DNA of 64,000 nt from Salinimicrobium sp035607535 (GTDB taxonomy: Bacteria; Bacteroidota; Bacteroidia; Flavobacteriales; Flavobacteriaceae), in assembly GCF_035607535.1 (NCBI RefSeq), contig NZ_JAYDZX010000001.1:558001-622000 (forward strand), given 5' to 3'. Each line of letters opens with the position of its first letter. Within the stretch, counting starts at the first letter, position 1. Under the pieces are notes generated by a model. That model was given only the letters and a program-made list of their open reading frames with translations. It did no database searches and was not told the origin of the DNA. Of this stretch, positions 35,901 to 42,848 are shown one piece after another. The translations under genes were made by a program, and so were the position numbers.

Positions 35901-36061
35901 TAAAGTACAGCGACAATGGAATCGGCATGCCGGAAGATCTACAAAACAGGGAAAGTACGCTGGGTTTAAGCCTTATAAAAAATCTTGCACAACAGCTAAA
36001 GGGAGATATGGAAATTAAAAATGCAGATGGTACTTGTATAATAATTCAATTTCAATGTTAG
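32996..36061 (+). CDS. propeller/Y_Y_Y sensor kinase of the HisKA_2 class
   Basis: 1021 residues. Signal peptide (FLFFLFSFIFSFGIAQ), propeller repeats (LWAGTEDGLNRF, IWLGTYFNGVLRL, TIWLGADDGLYHV, LWIGTAKGLNRL), a Y_Y_Y domain at about 685-760 (YQFKMLGFDKDWRPV), a membrane span at about 764-786, a coiled-coil linker, then a HisKA_2 domain with His836 in LNHGVKNNLQLIASLLDIQ and a HATPase with N-box NELVTNTLKHAF and DNGIGMPEDL. HisKA_2 kinases usually signal to a neighbouring receiver protein; the next gene is exactly that, but broken. Regulation of glycan or ligand uptake is the usual context of such sensors, though no polysaccharide locus is visible here. Confidence 0.95.
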   Translation: MFRPFLFFLFSFIFSFGIAQTPEFPVPDTLRVSNVAQKQGLSQLNVLQFDFDENGYLWAGTEDGLNRFNGYTMETFSQNSVNGTGLTDDHIRGLFYANDTLWLGTNTHSLQAYIPSEDKFIHYKEHPKIAADASLSYAHGIYEVNDRYLLLSTLKNCILIDRSSGEIHTIPLPKPSVNDYVLSLVYHSENEIWLGTYFNGVLRLNLENKSIEDMESFNGLDGNPIYTFQETSQKEILIGTQEGLFLYSLLSEELEPVKINDQKTGIRSFYDWNEDYFLLGCTSGLGFLNKETYEFKKVILAGYDKEIYSPVEVLDIKQDSTHGVWMSSQGKGLFYYHPARQKFTPKRIDLKNEPEKEYISIFNFLREDDTLWMTTTIGYVKHDLRENTYKLYRTDRLGYTLVKDMQDQIWGGGFNQGLEKYDRSKDMFIEVTLQTGISDRDVAEIIPLSKDSLWVSTWSSGIYSVNPGTFQSHPVQINGNELHRTRASFIDRDGTIWLGADDGLYHVKARETIKYEHDPDKENSLSNNRVFSITRDEKNNLWIGTAKGLNRLDLKSGRITRYMEQAGLPNDFIYGVLTDNNNDVWVSTNKGLSKLNTATGTFTNFTEQDGLQNDEFNGKAAYKDSLDYLYFGGMNGFNIFHADSIPVNEYVGKTIIEKVELFGNPIDRNIIYTDTLSFDHDENVITFNYSSLNYLLPEKNRYQFKMLGFDKDWRPVTKERSTTYTNLNPGTYTFMVKGSNNDLKWGAPDSLVLTIRAPWYESTFFRIFLVLALLLLITSFFLFRYNQKKKENIRLQKMVDGRTAELKRSNDDLSAAMNLAKEQKENIGFLMQELNHGVKNNLQLIASLLDIQKESITDKLAKNNLEAAQNRLFTIATIHDLLSEKRPGENFKLDLFISILARELVHFMDAQVVLNFDLKPLDVHKKCVTPLGIIINELVTNTLKHAFPENQTHKEINISLQKVGALAILKYSDNGIGMPEDLQNRESTLGLSLIKNLAQQLKGDMEIKNADGTCIIIQFQC

Positions 36062-36100
36062 TAGATAAGTTTTTTATAACTTAAAGCAGAATCTTTTTTT

Positions 36101-36696
36101 ATGAACAGGATCCTATTGGTTGAAGATGAAATAATTATTGCTGAAAGTCTAAGGCTTTTTTTGAAAAAGAACTCCTATGAAGCTACTATAGCTACTAATG
36201 GAGAAAAAGCTATTCAAAATCTGAAGGACCTTGCTTTTGACGGAGTAATTTGTGACATCAACCTGCAGGAGAAAATGAATGGGATAGAGATCATTCAACA
36301 ATTCCATGACCTGGAAAACATGGGCCTGTTATCTTCCTCACGGCTTACTCAAACCCGCAGGTCATGGAAAACGCAGAAGCCGTAACTCCTTATGCTTATA
36401 TTATCAAACCTTTCAATAACCAGCAATTACTTACCACTCTTAATCTGGCGATAAAAAACAGGGCAAACTTTTCCCCGCCTCCGGCAAATAATCAACTAAC
36501 AGAACAGCTAAGTCAGCGGGAGATCCAGATCCTTCAACTGCTTGCTACCGGAAAGACCAATAAAGATGTTGGGAAAGAACTTTACATCTCTAAATTCACT
36601 GTAGACACCCATGTAAAGAACATTAAAGAAAAGCTCAATCTAAACAAAAAAGGAGAGCTCATAAGATTTGTGCTTGCTAATCGTCTTGAGTCTTAG
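36101..36696 (+). pseudogene. LuxR-type response regulator split by a frameshift
   Basis: Two frames together give one full regulator. 36101-about 36325 encodes a receiver (ILLVEDEIIIAES, Asp52 in VICDINLQEKMNG); after DLENM the frame becomes junk and stops at 36385. In the +1-shifted frame, PVIFLTAYSNPQVMENAEAV runs straight on into AYIIKPFNN and a LuxR helix-turn-helix (LSQREIQILQLLATGKTNKDVGKELYISKFTVDTHVKNIKEKL) to 36696. The break is at 36315-36324, by AAAA and GGG; loss of one A (GAAAAACATGGGCCT restores DLEKHGPVIF) explains it. The gene follows the HisKA_2 kinase, so the kinase may have lost its output. A sequencing error is possible. Confidence 0.85.
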
Positions 36697-36711
36697 ATCT
36701 TTTTTCTTCTT

Positions 36712-36760
36712 AAAAAAAAAATCCATTAGAAGCTGAAAGATTTCAGCCTCTAACGGATTC
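36712..36760 (-). terminator. rho-independent terminator of ettA
   Basis: Stem AATCC, TTAGA and GCTGA paired with TCAGC, TCTAA and GGATT around AAAGAT, with two single-base bulges. On the minus strand it is followed by a run of nine or more Ts (36712-36720), so it terminates ettA; there is no matching T-run for the plus-strand regulator. Confidence 0.85.
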
Positions 36761-36781
36761 TTCAATTTATCTTTATCAGGT

Positions 36782-38470
36782 TTATCTAACCAGTTTCTTG
36801 TACTTGATCCTTTTTGGAGCCACATCTCCAAGACGTTTTTTCCTGTTCTCTTCGTATTCAGAGAAGCTACCTTCAAAGAAATAGACTTCAGAATTTCCTT
36901 CAAAGGCCAGAATGTGCGTACAAACCCTGTCCATAAACCAACGGTCGTGGGAAATAATTACTGCACAGCCGGCAAAATTCTCCAGACCTTCCTCCAGGGC
37001 ACGTAGCGTGTTCACATCCAGGTCGTTAGTAGGCTCATCCAGCAGCAGCACGTTTCCTTCTTCCTTTAAGGTCATCGCAAGGTGGAGTCTGTTTCTCTCC
37101 CCTCCCGAAAGCTTGCTCACTTTTTTATTTTGCTCACTTCCGCTGAAGTTGAACCTGCTTAAGTATGCCCTGGAATTCACTTGCCTGCCACCCATCATGA
37201 TTAACTCCTGCTCATCACTGAAATTCTGCCAGATAGTTTTCTCAGGATCAATGTTGGTGTGACTTTGATCAACGTAGGCAATCTTTGCAGTATCCCCTAC
37301 CTCAAATGTTCCTTTATCTGGCTGCTCCTCTCCCATGATCATTTTGAAAATAGTGGTCTTACCTGCTCCGTTAGGCCCAATGATACCCACAATTCCTGCC
37401 TGGGGAAGTTTGAAGTTGAGATCATCATACAACAACTTGTCTCCAAAAGCCTTGCTTACTCCCTGTGCCTCAATTACGTTCGTACCAAGACGTGGCCCGT
37501 TGGGGATATAGATCTCCAGCTGCTCGTCCATTTGCTTCTGGTCCTGGCTAAGGAGCTTGTCGTAGTTATTAAGACGTGCTTTTTGTTTCGCCTGTCTTCC
37601 TTTGGGAGCCATTCTGGACCATTCAAGCTCTCGCTCTAAAGTCTTCTGGCGTTTGCTGGCCTGCTTTTGCTCAAGTGCCAGTCTTTTTGCCTTTTGATCG
37701 AGCCATGACGAGTAGTTCCCTTTCCATGGAATTCCTTCTCCCCTGTCGAGTTCCAGGATCCAGCCGGCAACATTATCGAGGAAATAACGGTCGTGAGTTA
37801 CGGCGATCACAGTTCCTTTATATTGCTGAAGGTGTTGCTCCAGCCAAAGAACAGATTCTGCATCCAGGTGGTTGGTAGGCTCATCCAAAAGTAGCACATC
37901 GGGCTCCTGAAGCAGAAGTCGGCAAAGCGCCACTCTTCTTCTTTCACCTCCCGAAAGGACTCCAATCTTCTTATCGGGCTCGGGAGTTCTAAGAGCATCC
38001 ATGGCTATCTCCAGCTTGGTATCCAGTTCCCAGGCATTACTTGCATCGATCTTATCCTGAAGCGCAGCCTGCTTGTCCATAAGCTTCTGCATCTTATCGG
38101 GATCTTCGTAAACTTCCGGAAGCCCGAACATGTCGTTGATCTTGTTGTACTCTTCAAGAATAGCAACAGTTTCGGCTGCACCTTCCTTAACTACTTCCAG
38201 CACCGTCTTATCATCATCCAACTTTGGCTCCTGTTCGAGATATCCCACAGAATATCCCGGAGCGAAAACCACATCGCCCTGGTAATTCTTTTCTTCCCCG
38301 GCAATAATACGCAGCAAGGTGGATTTACCCGAACCGTTCAATCCAAGGATCCCGATCTTTGCCCCGTAAAAGAAACTTAGGTAAATATTCTTAAGTACCG
38401 GCGTATTTGCTCCCTGATACGTCTTTGTGACGCCCGACATGGAGAAAATCACTTTCTTATCATCTGCCAT
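36782..38470 (-). CDS. ettA: energy-dependent translational throttle protein EttA (ABC-F ATPase)
   Basis: 562 residues, two ABC-F nucleotide-binding domains and no membrane segment. First domain: Walker A GLNGSGKSTLL, signature LSGGERRR, Walker B LLLDEPTNHLD. Second: Walker A GPNGAGKTTIF, signature LSGGERNR and LLLDEPTNDLD. The linker between them is the EttA type (GRQAKQKARLNNYDKLLSQ). Length matches the E. coli protein (555). It binds the ribosomal E site and gates the first elongation step according to ADP/ATP. The preceding small membrane protein gene and DinB gene are separate. Confidence 0.95.
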   Translation of the reverse strand: MADDKKVIFSMSGVTKTYQGANTPVLKNIYLSFFYGAKIGILGLNGSGKSTLLRIIAGEEKNYQGDVVFAPGYSVGYLEQEPKLDDDKTVLEVVKEGAAETVAILEEYNKINDMFGLPEVYEDPDKMQKLMDKQAALQDKIDASNAWELDTKLEIAMDALRTPEPDKKIGVLSGGERRRVALCRLLLQEPDVLLLDEPTNHLDAESVLWLEQHLQQYKGTVIAVTHDRYFLDNVAGWILELDRGEGIPWKGNYSSWLDQKAKRLALEQKQASKRQKTLERELEWSRMAPKGRQAKQKARLNNYDKLLSQDQKQMDEQLEIYIPNGPRLGTNVIEAQGVSKAFGDKLLYDDLNFKLPQAGIVGIIGPNGAGKTTIFKMIMGEEQPDKGTFEVGDTAKIAYVDQSHTNIDPEKTIWQNFSDEQELIMMGGRQVNSRAYLSRFNFSGSEQNKKVSKLSGGERNRLHLAMTLKEEGNVLLLDEPTNDLDVNTLRALEEGLENFAGCAVIISHDRWFMDRVCTHILAFEGNSEVYFFEGSFSEYEENRKKRLGDVAPKRIKYKKLVR

Positions 38471-38583
38471 AAAATGCTGTTTTTCAATTTGTTTTCTAAA
38501 GATTATAAAATCTTCTTCTTATTCCACTTAAGAGACAAATATCACAATTTTAGAATTGATTCTATTGCTGCTTCCAAATAATT

Positions 38584-39063
38584 TCAGGAGGAATAAAGTC
38601 CGAGGTGCCTCAGGATGATCAAAAGCTGCCCGCTGTGATAGGAAGTATGTTCAATGACCAGCAGAATTTCCCTGAAAAGAGTATGTTTCTCGCTGGAAGG
38701 AACTTTATCATTGAGACCGGCTTCTTCAGAATTAATAAGTTGCCTTAGTTTTTGACGATCTTCAAAAAAGGCATTTTTGAGAGCTTTCCATTCCGCCGCA
38801 TCTCGTGGTCCCTGTTGTTGAGACCAATATTCCGCCGGCCAGTGTGGTGCGCTATAATCTACTTCTGTACAATAGCTCAAAATGTCCCGCTGGGTGTACC
38901 AGATGTGATAAAAAAGTTCATAAAATGAATATGGAAGATCATGTGGCCTAACGGAGAGTTGATCGAATGGTATAAGGTTTAGCATTTCATCAACAGTCAG
39001 GAAAGCTTCCCCTCCAAAAAGGTGCTTTGAGAGCGTCTTCTTCAAACCGAATTCTGCAGGCAT
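38584..39063 (-). CDS. DinB/YfiT-like four-helix-bundle protein
   Basis: About 160 residues; the ATG at 39063 (MPAEFGLKK) is preferred to the GTG two codons upstream. DinB-superfamily metal-binding histidines are seen in SFYELFYHIWYTQRDI and LVIEHTSYHSGQLLIILRHLG, and the DGLxDKVP-like block GLNDKVPSSEKHT is present. Members are putative nickel- or zinc-dependent transferases (some bacillithiol or mycothiol S-transferases) or stress proteins. The co-occurrence of bshB1 in the same genome makes a thiol transferase possible, but that is inference. Confidence 0.8.
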   Translation of the reverse strand: MPAEFGLKKTLSKHLFGGEAFLTVDEMLNLIPFDQLSVRPHDLPYSFYELFYHIWYTQRDILSYCTEVDYSAPHWPAEYWSQQQGPRDAAEWKALKNAFFEDRQKLRQLINSEEAGLNDKVPSSEKHTLFREILLVIEHTSYHSGQLLIILRHLGLYSS

Positions 39064-39150
39064 AACCACTTTTTCTCAAAAATACCTAATTGTGGGGATT
39101 GCTAAGTAATTTAGAAACAGATAAATTACTGCTTCATTTGATAGGATATA

Positions 39151-39816
39151 ATGATCAAATTAAAAATTACCTTTTCCGGTTTTGTTCTCCTGGCCTTTTT
39201 TTCAATGCAGACAGTTTTTGCCCAGGAAACTATAGAGCCTGTTGAAGAGAGAGATTACAAGGTGAGACCGGTACGGCTGGGACTTAAATTAGGATTTCCC
39301 AATGTTATAGGAGGAAATATTGAATATGTCACTCCTTTGTTTAACGACAGGCTGGCGGTAAATGTAGATTACTCCAATATTAGATCTGACTGGTTCCTGG
39401 CTGAAGAAGACGACGACACCGAAACTACCGAACTTAATTTCTCGTACCTGGAAGGGGGGCTGAACTACTATTTCTTCAAGGCAGGAAAAGGCTTGTACGG
39501 AGGGTTGAGTTACGGCAGGTTCAAATTCGAAGGACAAACCTCTGTTGAAAAGGACGGGCAGGAAGGGATAGGAGAAATAGATTACTCCCATAGTTCGATA
39601 GGTATTAAATTAGGAGCAAAGATCGGTGGCCTGTTCTACCTGAGACCGGAAATTGGCTATGCATTCGATTCTATGCCTGAAACAGTAGATTACACAGCCA
39701 ATTATGAAGATGGAACCTCTGAAAGAGAGACCTACGATTTGGTTGAAGAATTAGCCGTGCCAGATATCTTCTTCAAAGGATTCATGGCCAATATAGGTAT
39801 TGGCTTTGCATTTTAG
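39151..39816 (+). CDS. exported outer-membrane beta-barrel protein
   Basis: 221 residues. Signal peptide GFVLLAFFSMQTVFAQ, then alternating beta-strands such as LGLKLGFPNVIGGNIEYV, LNYYFFKAGKGLYGGLSYG, GIKLGAKIGGLFYLRPEIGYAF and a terminal FMANIGIGFAF with the final phenylalanine expected for a barrel inserted by the BAM complex. No pore or enzyme motif is seen. Function unknown. Followed by a strong terminator. Confidence 0.8.
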   Translation: MIKLKITFSGFVLLAFFSMQTVFAQETIEPVEERDYKVRPVRLGLKLGFPNVIGGNIEYVTPLFNDRLAVNVDYSNIRSDWFLAEEDDDTETTELNFSYLEGGLNYYFFKAGKGLYGGLSYGRFKFEGQTSVEKDGQEGIGEIDYSHSSIGIKLGAKIGGLFYLRPEIGYAFDSMPETVDYTANYEDGTSERETYDLVEELAVPDIFFKGFMANIGIGFAF

Positions 39817-39833
39817 ATTATTTGGATAACCAG

Positions 39834-39868
39834 GAGAGGGGGTGAAAAATGTTTTACCCCCTCTTTAA
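39834..39868 (+). terminator. rho-independent terminator
   Basis: GAGAGGGGGT ... ACCCCCTCTTT around a 12-nt loop, then TTAATTT. The arms are nearly symmetric and A-rich on the left side, so it can end transcription from the barrel gene and perhaps from the opposite small gene. Confidence 0.75.
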
Positions 39869-39902
39869 TTTATGTGGTATGCTGCCCTTAAAATGGCTGT
39901 TA

Positions 39903-40082
39903 TTAAACTCTACCCTTTAATGCATTAAAGGCCCAGGACATCACAAAAAAACCTATTCCCACGGTAGAAAAGCCTATTGCGTAATCCTGATATTTAAGCA
40001 CTCCTAAAAGAACCAGGGCAATACCTATTAATAATGTGCAAAAAGATGCCCATGCAAAAATTGAATTTTTGTTCATTCCCAT
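39903..40082 (-). CDS. small membrane protein (CAL67264-like, 59 aa)
   Basis: 59 residues starting MGMNKNSIFAWASF; a second ATG at codon 3 is an alternative start. Two membrane segments (FAWASFCTLLIGIALVLLGV and IGFSTVGIGFFVMSWAFNAL) and a short basic end KGRV. Its pattern (MGMNKNSIFAWASF..LLIGIALV..GVLKYQDYA.GFSTVGIGFFVMSWAFNALKGRV in outline) resembles the small CAL67264-type membrane proteins that I know from Flavobacteriia. It is a real gene by composition and conservation; the function is unknown. It lies upstream of ettA on the same strand, though with other genes between. Confidence 0.78.
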   Translation of the reverse strand: MGMNKNSIFAWASFCTLLIGIALVLLGVLKYQDYAIGFSTVGIGFFVMSWAFNALKGRV

Positions 40083-40305
40083 AATACCAGCAAGTAATTT
40101 AGTTAATGCAGTTATTGCTAACAGGCGGTAAAAGTAATAATGTGTAGCAACCGCTTCTATGACAAAGATCGCATTTTAATATGTTTTTATAAAGATTTTT
40201 AGTTCAGGGCTTTTTGTATTTTAGCAACCATTGAAAAATCTGCAATTTTTGAAATACTTGAAAAAACCAGATTTGAGATCATAAACCGACTATTTTACTG
40301 TATCA

Positions 40306-41934
40306 ATGGATATTGAATTCAACAAGAACGAAGACCACAACAAACTATTAGTTTCAGATTTAAAACAACGCCTCAAACAGGTAAAACTCGGAGGCGGAGA
40401 AAAAAAGATCGCCAAACATCACGCTAAAGGAAAGATGACTGCCCGGGAACGGGTAGATTATTTGCTGGATGATGAATCCGATTCGATTGAAATCGGAGCT
40501 TTTGCAGGAGAAGGAATGTACAAAGAGCATGGAGGGTGCCCTGGTGGCGGAGTCGTTGTAAAGATTGGGAAGATCTCCGGTCAACAGTGTATTGTAGTCG
40601 CTAATGATGCTACGGTTAAAGCAGGTGCATGGTTCCCAATAACAGCAAAAAAGAACCTTCGGGCGCAGGAAATAGCTATAGAAAACAAACTTCCTATTAT
40701 TTACCTGGTAGATTCGGCGGGAGTTTATCTGCCAATGCAGGATGAGATCTTCCCCGATAAGGAACATTTTGGGAGGATCTTTAGAAATAATGCCGTAATG
40801 AGTAGCATGGGAATCACCCAAATTTCAGCGGTTATGGGAAGCTGTGTAGCGGGGGGAGCTTACCTTCCAATCATGAGCGATGAAGCCCTGATAGTAGAAA
40901 AAACCGGAAGTATCTTTCTTGCAGGAAGCTATCTTGTAAAAGCTGCTATAGGAGAATCAATAGACAATGAAACCCTGGGAGGAGCTACTACTCACAGTGA
41001 AATTAGCGGTGTGACCGACTATAAAGCTAAAGACGACAAAGATGCACTCGACACCATCAAAGGCTTGATGGATAAGATTGGCAGCTATGAGAAAGCAGGC
41101 TATAACAGGAAACAACCTAAGAAACCTGCCAAAGATCCAAAAGAGATCTATGGTATTCTCCCAAAGCTGCGTCATGAGCAGTATGATATGCGTGAAATCA
41201 TAGCAAGGCTGGTGGATGATTCAGAATTCCAGGAATATAAGGAAGGATACGGGCAAACCATTATAACAGCTTATGCCAGGATTGACGGCTGGGCGGTTGG
41301 AATCGTTGCCAATCAGCGCAAGATCGTCAAAAATGCCAAAAAAGAGATGCAGTTTGGCGGCGTGATCTATTCAGACTCTGCCGATAAAGCTACCCGCTTT
41401 ATAGCCAACTGCAACCAAAAGAAAATTCCGCTGGTGTTCCTTCAGGATGTGACAGGATTTATGGTAGGCAGTAAAAGTGAACACGGTGGCATTATAAAAG
41501 ATGGTGCAAAAATGGTTAATGCGGTGAGCAATTCGGTAGTACCAAAATTCACAGTGATCATTGGAAACTCGTATGGCGCAGGTAACTACGCTATGTGCGG
41601 AAAAGCTTATGATCCCCGACTCATTTTCGCCTGGCCTAGTGCCGAGCTGGCAGTAATGGGTGGAACTCAGGCTGCAAAAGTGCTCGCTCAAATCGAGACT
41701 GCAGCTATGGAAAAGAAAGGTGAAAAGGTCGACGCCGAAAAAGAGAAAAAAGTATTTGAAGAAATAAAAGCGAGGTATGACCGCCAAACTTCAGCCTATT
41801 ACGCCGCAGCCCATCTATGGACAGATGCTGTAATAGATCCCCTGGAGACAAGAAAATGGATCTCGACAGGGATCGAAGCGGCAGATCACGCTCCAATTGA
41901 AAAAGATTTTAACCTGGGAGTGATCCAAACCTGA
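40306..41934 (+). CDS. acyl-CoA carboxylase beta subunit (carboxyltransferase)
   Basis: 542 residues, full length for the propionyl-/methylcrotonyl-CoA carboxylase beta family. Two crotonase-fold halves: the N-terminal GVVVKIGKISGQQCIVVANDATVKAGAW and CVAGGAYLPIMSDEALIV, and the C-terminal IPLVFLQDVTGFMVG, VPKFTVIIGNSYGAGNYAMCG and FAWPSAELAVMGGTQAAKVL. It transfers the carboxyl from biotin to an acyl-CoA; which acyl-CoA is not certain, so no symbol is given. The alpha (biotin) subunit is not in the window. It is followed 3 bp later by the next gene, so they may share a message. Confidence 0.93.
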   Translation: MDIEFNKNEDHNKLLVSDLKQRLKQVKLGGGEKKIAKHHAKGKMTARERVDYLLDDESDSIEIGAFAGEGMYKEHGGCPGGGVVVKIGKISGQQCIVVANDATVKAGAWFPITAKKNLRAQEIAIENKLPIIYLVDSAGVYLPMQDEIFPDKEHFGRIFRNNAVMSSMGITQISAVMGSCVAGGAYLPIMSDEALIVEKTGSIFLAGSYLVKAAIGESIDNETLGGATTHSEISGVTDYKAKDDKDALDTIKGLMDKIGSYEKAGYNRKQPKKPAKDPKEIYGILPKLRHEQYDMREIIARLVDDSEFQEYKEGYGQTIITAYARIDGWAVGIVANQRKIVKNAKKEMQFGGVIYSDSADKATRFIANCNQKKIPLVFLQDVTGFMVGSKSEHGGIIKDGAKMVNAVSNSVVPKFTVIIGNSYGAGNYAMCGKAYDPRLIFAWPSAELAVMGGTQAAKVLAQIETAAMEKKGEKVDAEKEKKVFEEIKARYDRQTSAYYAAAHLWTDAVIDPLETRKWISTGIEAADHAPIEKDFNLGVIQT

Positions 41935-41937
41935 TCT

Positions 41938-42843
41938 ATGAAATTCCTGTGCATCACTGTCGTCTGCGTTCTTTTTAGTCTTTCCGGCTTTAGCCAGAAC
42001 ATACCTGAAGGGATGGAGAACAGAAAAATAAAGAGGTACATCCCAATAGAACATATTAGGGAAAAAGGGCTGATCCTGACAAAACAAGATTCTCTCAACT
42101 TCCATTTTCGTGACAGGGATACGCTCGTACTGGTTTCCCCTGCTCTTGAATTTCATTTTCCTGAAGGTATACGGGTACAGATAAAACCACAGGATTCTCT
42201 CTTCATTGAAAAATACAAGGAGACGGTTTATGGACCCCGGACCAGAAGGGATAGAAATAAACAAAGCCTTAAGATCTGGAGGAATGGGATCCGGTTATAT
42301 TTTGATCCTTCTGTTCCAAAAAGGCATCAAAAGGAATTACTAAAGTTCGCTGAAGATCTGGACTCCAGGGTGGACTCTCTGACCATTAGCAAAGTGAGGA
42401 AAAGAGAAGATGCGAATTACCTGGTCTTCTACAGGAATAGTGACGAAGACTTCGACCTGGACCCCAGAATATCGGATAAAAGATCGGGCTACTATCTCAA
42501 CTGGTCTAAAAATAAGGATATAACGAGAGGCTCCCTTAAAATCAACACATACGCTTACGAAGATAAAGAGGCAGTCCTTAAAGATCTTAAAATGCGGTTT
42601 TTTGAGACCCTTGGTTATTTTAAATATGCCGGGAAACTGCCCTGTGGAAGCCTGTTATCTGCCTGCAGGGGTGAAAAAGAACTATCCGAAGAAGATCTCG
42701 AAATTCTGAAATATCACTACTCCTATCAAAACTGTTATGGGATAGGTTTAAAAGCATTTGAAGCTCAACATGAACACCGCCGGCAAAGATTTGCCGAATA
42801 TCCTTACATTATGATGTATGTTTCTCATCCCATTGAACAGTGA
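41938..42843 (+). CDS. exported protein of unknown function, coupled to the M1-like peptidase
   Basis: 301 residues. Signal peptide MKFLCITVVCVLFSLSGFSQ. The middle part YFDPSVPKRHQKELLKFAEDLDSRVDSL and the part around FFETLGYFKYAGKL and LSEEDLEILKYHYSYQNCYGIG recall the layout of DUF2927-type putative zincins, but the catalytic HExxH is missing (FFETLG at the expected place), so if related it would be inactive; this is weak inference. The stop overlaps the start region of the following M1-like gene, indicating coupled translation and a shared role. Confidence 0.7.
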   Translation: MKFLCITVVCVLFSLSGFSQNIPEGMENRKIKRYIPIEHIREKGLILTKQDSLNFHFRDRDTLVLVSPALEFHFPEGIRVQIKPQDSLFIEKYKETVYGPRTRRDRNKQSLKIWRNGIRLYFDPSVPKRHQKELLKFAEDLDSRVDSLTISKVRKREDANYLVFYRNSDEDFDLDPRISDKRSGYYLNWSKNKDITRGSLKINTYAYEDKEAVLKDLKMRFFETLGYFKYAGKLPCGSLLSACRGEKELSEEDLEILKYHYSYQNCYGIGLKAFEAQHEHRRQRFAEYPYIMMYVSHPIEQ

Positions 42844-42848
42844 TCTTT

